This document shows, piece by piece, positions 12,259-24,241 of a stretch of DNA of 64,000 bases. The notes beneath the pieces were generated by a model, which was given only the letters and a program-made list of their open reading frames with translations, was not told where the DNA came from and searched no databases. The DNA comes from Artemisia argyi (lineage: Eukaryota > Streptophyta > Magnoliopsida > Asterales > Asteraceae), in NCBI GenBank assembly GCA_030686995.1, contig CM060691.1, positions 62,657,838-62,721,837 of the forward strand, in the 5' to 3' direction. How positions within the stretch are numbered: the stretch's first letter is position 1; every line of letters starts with the position of its first letter. The translations under genes were made by a program, and so were the position numbers.

Positions 12259-12543
12259 AGAAAGAATCAAAAGGTTTGGGAGGGTGAGGAAATGAGAATC
12301 AAAAGGGTAGGAGGGTGAAGAAGAATATTTTTGATTTTTTGGAAAGACATTTTGTACAAATGATAAAGAAAATGTTTTTGTATTTTTTGTGTTCGTTGAA
12401 AACTGAGTTTAAAATGTTTTCGGGAATGGTTTTGTTTTTTATATGAAAATAAGAAGATAATATGAACAAGGGTGGTAAATATACAATGGATGTAGATCCC
12501 GATTCACCAATACGCAAAACCGTTTAGAAAAGCGCGCACAACC
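12259..12543 (-). other. Leader of element M
   Basis: AT-rich leader between the primer site and the ORF start. No gene seen. Confidence 0.5.
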
Positions 12544-12561
12544 TCCCCGGCAGCGGCGCCA
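12544..12561 (-). other. Primer binding site, tRNA-Asp type
   Basis: The minus strand reads TGGCGCCGCTGCCGGGGA, differing at one base from the TGGCGCCGTTGCCGGGGA primer site typical of plant Tat/Athila-type Gypsy elements. It lies five bases inside the LTR end. Confidence 0.85.
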
Positions 12562-12566
12562 AAATT

Positions 12567-13204
12567 TGATAGAGGCAAAAGTAGTCAACTAAAGTCAACC
12601 ACGGATGTGGTCAATATAGTCAAACTCCTTAGGCTCAATGCTCGGTGGAAGTATAGTGTTTCCCCGGGTCGTTATGCCTCGACGAGGTGTGATGGTTATT
12701 AAACGGGTTTGTGATCAATTACACTACTGAATTGTACAATGAAATAGCTTAAATAAGCTATATAAACAAGACTGGAGAGTTGGAAAAACCAGAAACGTTT
12801 AAAACCTAAAAACGCGTACGTTCACGTTTTAAATAACACGAACGTACAAAATAAAACGTGAAAACTTAAATCTGAAAACCCCCAGGGGGTGAAAATGACA
12901 CTTTTACAAACTTAAAATAAAAAGAAAATTTAAAATGAAAATGAAATTATTAAAATGATTATTTTAATATTTAAATACTATTTAATTAATTAAAACTATT
13001 TAAAAAGTAAATTAAACATAATTTATATAAACTAAAAATGGTAAACACTACAAATTAAACTAAAAACTTGCAAAAATAATTTCTAAAACTTAAAATGAAC
13101 TTGAAGAAAGTATAAAAATTAAAAATAAATATTTTTGTCTTTTTATAGATTTTCTAGTAATTAAAAACTAATTATCTTAATTAAACTATTAAAACTAATT
13201 TAAA
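12567..13204 (-). repeat. Truncated 5' LTR of element M
   Basis: Read on the minus strand it ends ...TCTATCA. Its roughly 640 bp match the 3' end of the solo LTR (24236 back to about 23575) in reverse, including the ACGCGTACGTTCACG block and the CCACGGATGTGGTCAATATAGTC block. The full family LTR is 3.7 kb, so about 3.1 kb are missing at the right edge, where integrase sequence begins. Confidence 0.8.
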
Positions 13205-13358
13205 TTACTACTGGCCAACCATGCACCGAGATACTAGAGAAGTAATCCAGAAATAAGACTCATGTCAAATACATGCTCTGGTCCCTAAGTTACCTAAAAC
13301 AGTGTTGACCTCCGTTATGGCACCATAGCCTTTCTTTCAATGGGCAATTGACGCGCTA
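13205..13358 (+). pseudogene. Integrase fragment of element A, left part
   Basis: Reading toward 13358, the frame gives VLTSVMAP, a stop, then PFFQWAIDAL, which is the typical approach to the Gypsy integrase core. The aspartate in WAID is the conserved start of the catalytic domain region. A TAG replaces a likely TGG tryptophan codon and a TAA lies farther upstream, so this copy is dead. The frame would continue in the sequence after 29798. Bases CGCTA at 13354-13358 and TGCTA at 29799-29803 are the target duplication of the intervening element. Confidence 0.75.
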
Positions 13359-16300
13359 TGTAGAACCCTGTAAAAATTTCTTGTAATTATATCGTTAATA
13401 AAATAAATAATCATTCGTTATCATTACTAAATTCCCATTTTCTCGGAAAAATTTGAAATTTTTCTTATTATATTATTTTGTCGTTATCACAAAATAATAT
13501 AATTCACGAAATGACGGAATTAATCCTCGACACGTTACTCAAAACCTAAACTTTTCATTTAATCCTAATTATAATTACTAAATCTAATTAAATTTCCTAA
13601 TCTCAAAATTAATACAAACGGACCCTTAATCACTCCAGCCCAACCATCCTCGTTTACTATTCATAAGCCCAAAACCAAAAGCCGAAAATCCAAATCATTA
13701 TTTTTTCATTTGTTCGACTAGTACCAAGCCACAAAACGCCTCGTTTAATCTCGTTTCTTACACACGACCCCCCAATATTTTTACACCATCTCGTTAACCA
13801 CCTAGCCAAATATTAGTGTGTCAAATCCCAAGTTCATTGGACGACGTTTGATACAGTTTTAAGAGGCAAAGTGTTTGACATGTACTCGACCAAATCGATT
13901 TATAATTTCTTCAAAACTTAACCGTTTTGATTCCCGTTTGTTCCTAATTGTTCCTATTAATATTTCTAAGATGATTTTATGTTCAAATGTCAAAGATGAT
14001 TAGCTATAATCAAGTAGTATATGATTTAGTAAATCGTATACATAAATATATGGTTGGTCGACATGCATATGATTCACCAAGACAAATTCCTCAATTCATG
14101 CACTCACATTTCAAAGTTTAACAATATATAATTCACCCTAGCCTAGGTTTTACTGACATGAAATAGTACGTGAAGGTTTCTTAGAAATGTTTCTCACGTA
14201 CGTGTTATATTTTGAAACCATATATAGTTTACATGCATGCACCGTTTCTCACCATTCACATACTCTCTCAAACATTTATTTCTTCCTAAAAGCTACACCT
14301 ACAAACCAGAAATCGTTTGTTATTTAGTTTGGAAGCAAGAAAAGATATATCGGGTTTAATTTATACGTATAACGTTTGGGTTATACTTTGAACGTGATAT
14401 TTCTTGTGTTCCATCCATCCTCTCTCAACTCTCTACCACCTAAAGGGTGTTGTAAGTCATTTCTACTCGTTTCCATTCAAAATCACACGTTAAAATATAG
14501 TCATGCACTTTGTTTATCATTGTTTCGATCGTATATCAATTTACATATATATTTCACGTATATATTGTCATGTAGAACACTAAACGTGACTAGCCTCTAT
14601 CTTGGAAGGCCTAGGAGTCACGCAGCACACATAATTCACTTTAGTATCATCGTTACATGCATCATACAAACCTATTTTGAACCATGTTTCACACGTACGA
14701 AAATCATTTAAACACTTAGTAATATTTTCAATGTTTTCAAATATATAACCGATTCAAACAAGCTACAAACCACACGTATAACTTTAGTTTTCACGTAACA
14801 AGAGTACAATATTATACACGACTCCATAGACCACCTAGAAAACTATCAATTTCATTTATACAACTTGTAAAAATACTCACGTTTTGACACCTAAATCGAG
14901 CCATTTTGAATCGACAAGAACCAAGTTTTCAACTTCAAAACTTATATAAAAACTTAATATTTCGCTTGGGCTCATTCCAAGCCCAATAAGAAATAACAAT
15001 ACGTAAGCCCACTGGGCCCATATGAAATGTTTTTAGAATCATAAAAATAGTACAAAGCCAGGCCCAAAACATTTTCCATGCCCTCGCCTCCGTAAATCTT
15101 AATGGGCCATGATATGGTTCGTTAATGGCCCATAAGCTAAAAAAATAAACTTTTTATTAAATAAGCAGTTGAAATAAGCTTATTATTTACTTAATAAGCC
15201 TCAGAAAATTTTAGAAAATTTTTATAATCATTTTTGTAATTTTGGACTAAAAATGTAACGCGACGACACCTAGAAGGACTAAAAGTGTAAATATTGAAAA
15301 ATAAGGACTAAACCCATAAAAACAAAAACTTAAGGGTAAAAATTGATGAAAGTTAATATTCGAAGACTAGTATTGATTTTTGGACAATTAGAGGACTATA
15401 GTTGAATTTATTTATAAAAAAGACTAACGGTGTAACGCAAATATCGTTAGAGTAAAAATGGTAAAATTGGAAAAAGAGACAAAGACTAAACATAATCTAT
15501 TTATCATTCTTATTTATTTTCTATTTTCATAAATTTATTTTGTATTACATTTAAACTTTTATTTTTACTTAAATATATTATTTAACGTAACGTTAATAAT
15601 ATATATAACGATATTTCAAAAGTTAATGTTTTACTTACGGTTAAAAAGGTAAAACTTCGATGGATAATTTAAATATAATATTTTGTCATATCATGCATAT
15701 CACAAGAATTACACTGCACATCACTTATTCGTCATAACGAATATTTATTATTCGTTATTCGTTCGTATTTACCAAATAGTATTTGGTCAAATTCTCAGAT
15801 AAATTTATTTATCAGGTTATGTTTCGAAGCCGTTATCATAAATTCGTCCGACTTTATTTTATTCATTTCAGTATCAATCAAGGTGAGTCATAGCCTCACA
15901 TTTACTTATTTTCAAACTCCGTGAGGGGGATACATGTTATAAACAGATCGCAAGTAATTTTCTGTATGCTTCCTGACTTGATATATGCCTAAGTTAGCTA
16001 TTGCCAAAAGACCCTTGATCATGAGCCATTAATCACTGTTATGTGAACGCGAATATAATGAATAGATCTATTTAATGTTTGACAGCCTGTCCCATTAATA
16101 CTTGACGGAATGCCATTATGCATGTGGTTAGTCGTATTAGTCGTGATAATTATATTTGAGTAAAAATAGGAATTGACAAATCACCTATTACACGAGGGCA
16201 AAATTATTATTGATTTGATAAACACCTCCGTTTTTACGGTATTTGTTAACGTTTTGCGTGTCATGAGACTTAGAGCAATATATAAACTGCAATATCAATA

Positions 16301-16690
16301 TTTTCAAACTAATTGTATTTCCAATACAATCTTACTTGTGTATCAAAATGATTACTAAATTCAAACTCTATGATATCACACAACATTTTTGTTGACTTTT
16401 AAGCATGTATCTCAGGTATTTATCAGGGGAAGCAAGCATGGAACGAGCTGCAAAACTTCAAAACTTATCTACTTTATTTCAATAATGGTGTAAAATAAAA
16501 GATGTTTGATTTAGTTCAAAACATCAAGACTTTTATTATAATACTCTGATAAGGACCTCTTGTATTTGAATTTTTATAAATGAATTTATGTTTTAAAACG
16601 TCTCTTTTGAGCCGTTTTCTATCATTATGACTTCGACGTAACACCCTAATTACTATTCCGTTGCCGCATTTCAAATTAGGGGGTGTTACA
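13359..16690 (+). repeat. 5' LTR of Tekay-1
   Basis: Direct repeat of 26457-29798. A plausible TATATAG at 14221-14227 precedes a CT-rich leader (CACATACTCTCTCAAAC). A 111-codon open frame near 14376 recurs in the other LTR, but nothing supports it as a gene. Confidence 0.9.
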
Positions 16691-16693
16691 GAT

Positions 16694-16705
16694 TGGTATC
16701 AGAGC
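16694..16705 (+). other. Primer binding site of Tekay-1
   Basis: TGGTATCAGAGC, complementary to the initiator tRNA-Met 3' end, three bases inside the 5' LTR. Confidence 0.9.
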
Positions 16706-16938
16706 CATAGTTATAGAGAACCAAATGTTTTCAAACATTGAACTATAACCACACTTTCAAATAAATTAAATTTACATCATATTATTTTTTCGCCCGCCGT
16801 GCCTGCTTGCTACCGTACTCAGTAAGTTAATCATTAAGCTATGATACTTTGATCTTGATATGTTAGAATTTTGTATTCTTTGATGATAATAAATTCTTAT
16901 TCTGCACTATTTACGAATCATTACAGTATTATTTCAAT

Positions 16939-17736
16939 ATGAGTATATCAGACTCTGACTCTGATATTTCCGTTGCATCTGTTACGTCACCTGTTTATCG
17001 TTCTACCTTTGTACCTGACGCTGTTTCCCAAGAAATAGAACCCTTTGAGCAAGACGAAATTGTTACAACGCCTGAAAATCCCAATGCTTTGGTTTTACCA
17101 ACACATACACCATTACCACGTCATGAATTTGATTCATATGCACCCGATCACCTATTCAATCTCTTTAGCCAAACTTATCCATATACTTTTCACCCTAGAG
17201 AAGAAATTCTTGAGGAAGATATACCTACATCCAGCCGACTTCGTATTTCTGATTCTACTCCTCCACTTTCACCATCATTACCATATCCTCCTGGTTTTAC
17301 TCCCCCAGCTCATATCAGTGAAACTGGCGAGAGTGCTAGGATGGAAATTACCTCTACTCTTTCACCTTTTGTAGTAGTGACGCGATTGGAGCATCACGAA
17401 GATCAGATAGACTCACTTCTTCAGATGATTGATTATTCATCATTTGATCATTCGGATACTATCCACAACACCTTACATAGCCTTATAGCCAATAGGATAG
17501 AGTTGCTGCAGGGGTTAGCTCAGATACGTTCGGATATATCCGAGACACGTTCTTTCTCGATATCATTGCGAAGAGAGGGACAGAACCGTACTTGGGAAGC
17601 CCAGATTGCACACCGAAGAGCAGATACATTGGAAAACCTAGTAGGAGATATGCAGATTCAACATCATACCGAGATGCAGCAGCTCCGAACTCAGATCTTA
17701 GAGATGGGAGGACATGTGGACGTACCTAATCATTAG
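16939..17736 (+). CDS. Extra ORF upstream of gag in Tekay-1 (ORF0)
   Basis: Intact 265-codon ORF between the primer site and gag. The first 30 residues are Ser/Asp-rich (MSISDSDSDISVAS), followed by a proline-rich middle (TPPLSPSLPYPPGFTPPAH). The C-terminal half is helical: RLEHHEDQIDSLLQM, an Arg-rich SLRREGQNRTWEAQ segment and a final coiled coil (MQQLRTQILEM). The second Tekay-like element in this window encodes a similar protein in the same place (from 63000), with RLVRHEDRLDAIATLV and SLRRAQQ at matching points. No enzymatic motif is visible. About 360 bp without other genes separate it from gag-pol. Function is unknown; an RNA or capsid partner role is speculation. It remains intact while gag-pol is broken. 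Confidence 0.75.
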   Translation: MSISDSDSDISVASVTSPVYRSTFVPDAVSQEIEPFEQDEIVTTPENPNALVLPTHTPLPRHEFDSYAPDHLFNLFSQTYPYTFHPREEILEEDIPTSSRLRISDSTPPLSPSLPYPPGFTPPAHISETGESARMEITSTLSPFVVVTRLEHHEDQIDSLLQMIDYSSFDHSDTIHNTLHSLIANRIELLQGLAQIRSDISETRSFSISLRREGQNRTWEAQIAHRRADTLENLVGDMQIQHHTEMQQLRTQILEMGGHVDVPNH

Positions 17737-18093
17737 AGGCAGTTAGTATTTGTATTAGTAATAAGGCATCTAAGCCTCCCGCATGTGGCAATTAATAAAG
17801 AATCTTGTATCGTTTTGTTATGAAAACTCAACTGATCAAGTTATTAATGTTATGCTGTTGGTTGTGATATTACTATATACAAATGTTAATTTATGCTTAT
17901 GGTTGTTCATGTGTATTATAAATGCATCTAACATATCCGAATAATTATGACTGTTGTATCAAAATAAAAACTACATATGGTGCCCAATTATTGTTAGAAC
18001 TCATAAATATTCATTTCCCTACTTCACAAGATCCTTTAAACAAAATTTTGTTTAAAATTCTAAATGCTATATTTTTGTATTATTAATAGAAAA

Positions 18094-20487
18094 ATGGAGC
18101 ATGCAAGTAGCAAAAATTCCAACCCGGAAGTGATTATGACACCTACTGAGGTTCAAAGAATGATTGCTGAGGGAATATCTGCAGCTCGTGAAGCGGATCA
18201 TTTGAATAACATCAATGGTGCGAACCATGAAGCTAATACATCTACTCCTCGTAATTGTACTTACAAGGACTTCATGACTTGCAAGCCAACTAACTTCAAA
18301 GGAATAGAAGGAGTTACTGAAATGACCCATTGGTTTGAGCATACTAAGACAGTCTTCAAGAGGAGTGGTTGTTCTGAGAATAGCAAAGTTACCTTTGCTA
18401 CAGGAACTCTTCAAGGAGAAGCACTATCGTGGTGGAACACTACTGCGAATGCTATGGGTCAGGATGAAGCTTTCAAACTTTCCTGGAATGAGTTGAAGAA
18501 TAAAATGCTTAAGAAGTATTGTCCTAGGACAGAGATCAGAAAACTAGAGGATGAATTTCATCAGCTAGTAGTAAGGTACAATGATCTGAAGACATACGAC
18601 AGAAAGTTTCTGGAGTTGTCGGTATTATACCCGACAATAGTACCCGATGTTGAACAAGCATTGGAGAAATATGTGGAAGGACTGCCACCATCTATTGAAG
18701 GGGATGTTACCGCATCGAATCCACAGACAGTAAAAGAAGCTATGGGACTTGCACAGAGATTGTTAACCCGGATGATCAAAAGAGGTTCTACCTCTGTGAT
18801 CAATGAGCATAAGAGAAGTGCTGACAACCGTGGGAACAACAATAGCAACAACCGCAGATACAACAACAACTACAGTGGTAACAGGAGCTACAGCAACAAC
18901 AATCAAAGCAGCAACCGCAACAGAGATCAACAACAAAACCGTAGTAATCATCATCAGCAGCAAATTCGTCGACAAGAAGCTACCAGAGCTAATGCAGCAG
19001 TGCCTGCAGAAAGTAAAGGTTATGCCGGAACTCTACCCCCATGTAACAAGTGCAACATGCATCATACCGGATCATGTAAGGCTACTTGTGGCAACTGCAG
19101 AAGAATTGGTCATATGACAAAGGACTGTCGAGCAACCGGAGCGAACACACAACCGATAGCAGTAAAGTGCCAAGGTTGTGGTGAAGTTGGACATTACAGA
19201 ACTCAATGTCCGAAGAATGCCAATAATGTTGCCCGAGGAAGAGCATATGTACTTGGTAATGGAAACACAACGCAGAATTCTGATGTTGTTACGGGTACGT
19301 TCCTATTAAATCAACAAGATGCTAAGATATTATTTGATTCTGGACCAGATAAAAGTTTTGTGTCTACTTCGTTTGCCGCAATTCTAAATATTACTCCTAT
19401 AAAGTTAGATACTATCTATGAAATAGAATTAGCAGATGGAAATATTCTAAGTACCAATTCCCTAATCAAAAATTGCACCTTAACTCTTCTAAGTAAATCC
19501 TTCCCTATCGATCTTATGCCCATCCAATTGGGAAGTTTTGATGTCATCATTGGTATGGATTGGTTATCTACACACCGTGCCAGAATAATTTGTGACGAGA
19601 AAGTCATTCAAATTCAACTCAACGGTGAAACCTTAATCATCCAAGGTGATAAACCTAAAACTTCATTCAATATCATCTCGTACGCCAAGACAATGAAATA
19701 CATAAGCAAAGGATGCCATGTATTTCAAATTCAAGTAACGGGAGGAGAAACAAAAGAAAAGAAGAAACAACTTGATGAAGTGCCAGTTGTAAAAGAATTT
19801 TCTGATGTATTTCCCGAAGACTTACCTGGAATTCCACCAACTCGTCAAGTAGAATTTCGCATCGATTTAGTGCCTGGAGCAGCACTAGTTGCAAAAGCAC
19901 CATATCGATTAGCACCCTCCGAAATGAAAGAATTTTCTGAACAGTTGAAAGAACTATCAGATAAAGGATTCATTCAACCAAGCTCATCCCCTTGGGGAGC
20001 ACCAATCCTATTCGTCAAAAATAAAGATGGAACGTTCCGAATGTGTATCGATTACAGGGAGTTGAACAAACTCACGGTGAAGAATCGATATCCATTACCA
20101 AGGATCGACGATCTATTTGACCAATTACAAGGATCAAGTGTTTACTCAAAAATCGATCTAAGATCAGGATATCATCAATTAAGAGTCAGGGAAGAAGACA
20201 TTCCGAAGACAGCTTTTCGAACACGATACAGACATTATGAATTTCAAGTGATGCCATTTGGTCTTACCAATGCACCAGCAGTATTCATGGATTTAGTGAA
20301 CCGAGTATGCAAGCCATACTTGGATAAATTCGTTATTGTGTTCATTGATGATATTTTAATCTATTCGCGCAATAAAGAAGAGCATGTCGAACATAAGGAC
20401 TATTTTGGAGTTACTTAAGAGAGAAAAGTTGTACGCCAAGTTTTCCAAATGTGATTTTTGGATTTCTACCGTTCAATTTTTAGGCCA
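18094..20487 (+). pseudogene. gag-protease-RT, 5' part of Tekay-1 polyprotein
   Basis: The likely start is the ATG of [11 protein letters not shown] retrotransposon gag domain ([20 protein letters not shown]...LSWWNT) spans roughly residues 60-240. An Asn/Arg-rich linker follows, then two CCHC knuckles ([28 protein letters not shown]), an aspartic protease with DSGPDKSF where DSGAD is usual, and RT with [26 protein letters not shown] and the catalytic FIDD motif. A one-base deletion near 20393-20400 shifts the frame just after RT motif [12 protein letters not shown] and produces a stop at 20416-20418. The next frame carries on toward FLGH until the solo LTR starts at 20488. The product would act in virus-like particles in the cytoplasm; this copy is inactive. 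Confidence 0.9.
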
Positions 20488-23400
20488 TGATGAGTGCTCA
20501 AGCACTCATCATTTTTGGTCAAATCTGAACTGCAAAACATACAAAAACACTCAGAAATGCATCAAAATACTGAAAATATTTCAAAATTGTGTTTTATATG
20601 TTTTAGATGCAAAAAGAGTAAAAACAAATGAAAAACGCACAAATTTTGCAAAATTGGCAGTTTCAGTCCCCCAACTTTCATAAAATGTCAAAAATAGTCC
20701 CTGGAATTCAAAATACGGAAAATTATCATTTAAGGTCCCTGTACTATTCAACTTTGACAAAATTGGACCTTTTGATAAACTTTTGAAAATTTACATATTC
20801 AGTCCCTTAAAATCCAAAATTCACATAAATGGTCCCTAGAGTTTAAAAATGATAAAATTATATCTTTGGTCCTTGGGTTATCAAATGAGGCAAGATTGGT
20901 CCTTGTAAACTACTTTGAAAAATTTACAAAACAGCCCCCTCTATTTTCAGATTTTACATGATTGGTCCTTGTCATTTTAAGCTTAAATAAACAAACACAC
21001 CCAAAAGCCCAAAATAAAAACCAAACCAAACCCCACCCAAAACCAAAAATCTGATCCAAATAAGCCCCCACCAAGCCCACCATAAGCCGGCCCACTCCCA
21101 CCCCATTTAAATATATTACCCTGGTCGTTTGACCAGGTCAAACCCAACACCCCTAACCTCCCTTTTCCCTCCCACTAATCACCACCATCACCACCCTAAT
21201 TACCAGGGAGTTTTGTCCACCCCCTCCTCCATTTTTCCACCAAACACTCAACCTCACCCTCTCATGTCCCCTCCTCATAAATATACCTCACCCACCTCAC
21301 CAACTCCACCAATCCTGCCAAAAATATATTTCCCACCAAAAATCATTCAACGGCTATGATCATTCAAAGCTCATCCAATGGCTGAGGAAATAAGTGGGAA
21401 TGAAAGAGAAAGGTGCCAGGATCTATAAAAGTCAAGAAAAGAAGAAGATGGGGTATTATGTAGTGTGGGTAGTTCTAGTTAGATAATTTTAATGTCGTTT
21501 TTATAAAATTTCCATTTCAAGTGTGATTTTTAGTTTTCAGTTGTCGTATTAAGCTTTATTAGTGTAATTTAAACTCCTTTCAATTATCAATTCCAAGTAT
21601 CTTTTTCAAATTCAGAAGTTGCAAATTTTAGTGAAATTACCATTTTAACTTTGTTGTTATCTTAAGTTGTTGATCATTGATTCACTGAGTTTAATTAAGT
21701 CTTATATAAGCTTTTCACAAGGTTCCTTAACACCTCATTCAGTTTAAATGCATAACACAAAAATGTTCAAAATTCAAGAAAAATGAATAGAAAATAAAAA
21801 AATGAGATGAGAAGGAATGGAAAGCTGGTTTAGAGTCTCAGGGAGACAGTAGGATAAGGGTATATGTTCTGAATTTGGTTTTGAGCAAAAAGGATCATTG
21901 TAAGCCACATTTCAGTTACTTCATCATATTTGCTCATATTTTGTATTTCTTAGTTACAATTGTTATTTGTTGTTGATTCCTATTTGTTTATGCTTAAAAT
22001 GGATTAGTGTAAGGATTAGATTCAGTTTCATAGGTTAAGTCACTCATTTGCTTTGAAAAAACACCAAAACAGGTTTATAAGGGGTGTTTGGATCAGTTTG
22101 ATTCAAGGTGGTCTAGGAGGTTTCTGAGTTTGTTTTCAGTCAAAATATGTTTCATTAGGTTAAAATAGGTCAAACAAAGCATAAAACTTGTATCTCCTGA
22201 GTAAAAAGTAAAAATCACAAGGAATACCCCCTCATAGTTAACTGTGTGGGGTTTTGAATCCACAAACCCTCATTTTAGCTTATCTGTGGTGGTTTTAGCT
22301 TAATTTAGATTTACTCTAGCTTATTGCAACTATTCTAGCTTGTATGGTTCTTCAGAAGTTCACTTAAGTCAACTTAGGTTCTAATTTCAAAAAGTCAAAA
22401 GTTTCATATCTGAGAAAATGGTCACTTTTTCTTTATGATCTGTAGGGTTCATTAGGGTTTGGAAATTATTGATTCTTGTTGTTTTGTAATATTTGATGGC
22501 TTTTGAATCTGAATCAACAAGAAATTTTGGTTTTTAACATCATTTGCTCATTCAAATTTGGCCTCAAAGTGACCACTTTGACCTCTAACCTCCCCTGCTG
22601 CACAGACCCTGCAGTCACCACACCACCACTTTGGTGGTGGTTTCTGGCCATCACAGTGGTCCCACAGGCCCCCTCTTTGTTTCTTTCAACCCCCTGGTTG
22701 TCTCAACATTCCAGCAAATCATTTGAGCTTATGACCTCTGGGACCCACTTGGAATTGCCCATCTTCTCTGTCCCATTTCTGTGTTGATTAGGAACTTGGA
22801 AATTGCTTATTATAGCTTATTTGCTTATTCAACTAGCTTATTTGGTAGATTCTTGCTTAAACATGTCCAACACACTTAATTGAACCAGATTTTACCCTTG
22901 TGGACCCCACTTAAGCTCATTTGAGCTTAATTTCTCTTTTGGTCAACATAAGACAACTGTCAAGCTTTTTAGCTTGCATTTGGCTTATTTTTAAGCTTTG
23001 GAAATTTTGTTTTCACAAAAGTTTCATGTTTTTAGTATTCTAAGAGTTTTGTAAAAGAAAAATCCAGAAAAACAAATTTAATTATAAGTGATGGTTTCTA
23101 TTTAATGTAATTTAAATTTTAATTTTCCTTTTTAGATTTTTATTAAGCACCTTGCATTTTTATATTTTTCTTAAATTTATTTTAGGTTAAAGTATTTTTA
23201 GTAATTGTATCAGATTTTTATATTATCATTTGATATTTATTATATTTAATATTAGTTTTATTAGTAATTAATTAATATTTAAGTATTAAATAGCAAAATT
23301 AGTTTATATAAAGTAAACCCTAGTTTTAATATTTTACCTAGCTTTTATATGTTGTAAAATAATTGTTTAAATTTTCTTGTAATTTCTACTGTTCATTTGC

Positions 23401-24236
23401 TAGTTTTTATAATTTATTTAGTTTAATTAGATATTAATTAATATTTAATATAATAATTAGTAAAATAGTGTAAAAACTTATAAAATAAACGTTTTATAAT
23501 TTTTTAGGATTCTTGTGATGGTTAATTAGTTTTATAAATTTTTCCATAAATTTCTAAGTCTCTTTAGTATTTTTAATAATTCTAATTAGTTTAATTAGGT
23601 AATTAATATTTAATTAGTAATTAATTGATATAAAAATCACAAAAGGACAAAAATAAATATTTTTAATTTTAAAATTTGTTTTTAGTTATTTTATAATTTT
23701 AGAAATTTAATTTTCATTTTTCTAGTATTAAATTAATATTATATTGTATTTAAGTAATTTAAATATTAAAAATTAGTATTAAATAGTATTTAATTAATAT
23801 TAAATAAGTAATTAGTGTAAAAATTTATTTTAATTTTCTAAAAATTTTCTTTTATCTTTTAGTTTGTAAAAAAGTCATTTTCACCCCGTGTGGGTTTCCA
23901 GAATTCAGTTTTCACTTTTTATTTCGTACGTTCACGTAAATTTAAATTGAACGTACGCGTTTTTAGGTTTTACACGTTTCTGGTTTTTCAAATTCTACAG
24001 TCTTGTTATAATAGCTTATTTAAGCTATTTCCTTGTAGATTCCTTAGTAAATCAATCACAAACCTTTTCATGTCCAAATTCACCCGATCTCAAACCCGTT
24101 TGAATACAATCCACACCTCGTCGGGACATAACGACCCGGGGAAACCCTATACTTCCACGGAGCATTGAGCTTAGGGAGTTTGACTATATTGACCACATCC
24201 GTGGTTGACTTTAGTTGACTGCTTTTGCTTCAATCA
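20488..24236 (+). mobile_element. Solo LTR of the Tat-like family, inserted in Tekay-1 RT
   Basis: The block starts TGATGAGTGC, ends TTCAATCA and is flanked by GGCCA at 20483-20487 and 24237-24241, a 5-bp target duplication. The host RT frame resumes directly after it. Its last 660 bp match the LTR of element M in reverse orientation. No primer site, polypurine tract or coding domain lies inside, so it is one 3749-bp LTR left after LTR-LTR recombination (inference). The 22800-23880 part is very AT-rich with repeated TTAATTAATATT. A TTTAAATATATTA near 21105 could be its TATA box. Confidence 0.88.
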
Positions 24237-24241
24237 GGCCA

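Larger units (their letters stand above)
9951..13204 (-). mobile_element. Tat-like Gypsy fragment, minus strand (element M)
   Basis: From right to left this holds a truncated long LTR, a tRNA-Asp-type primer site, a leader, a zinc-motif ORF and the start of a second ORF that stops at the Copia-1 insertion. The rest of the element must lie beyond the window start. The right boundary at about 13204 is a breakpoint against an integrase fragment of another element. The LTR belongs to the same family as the solo LTR at 20488-24236, in the opposite orientation. Confidence 0.75.

Noticed and set aside
21129..22787. Frames at 21129 and 22503 inside the solo LTR
   Set aside because: Low-complexity Pro/His or hydrophobic translations with no homologue I recognise, in a region with LTR character.
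20488..24236. A complete small element instead of a solo LTR
   Set aside because: No internal direct terminal repeats, primer site or polypurine tract were found, and its end matches a known LTR end next to a primer site in element M.
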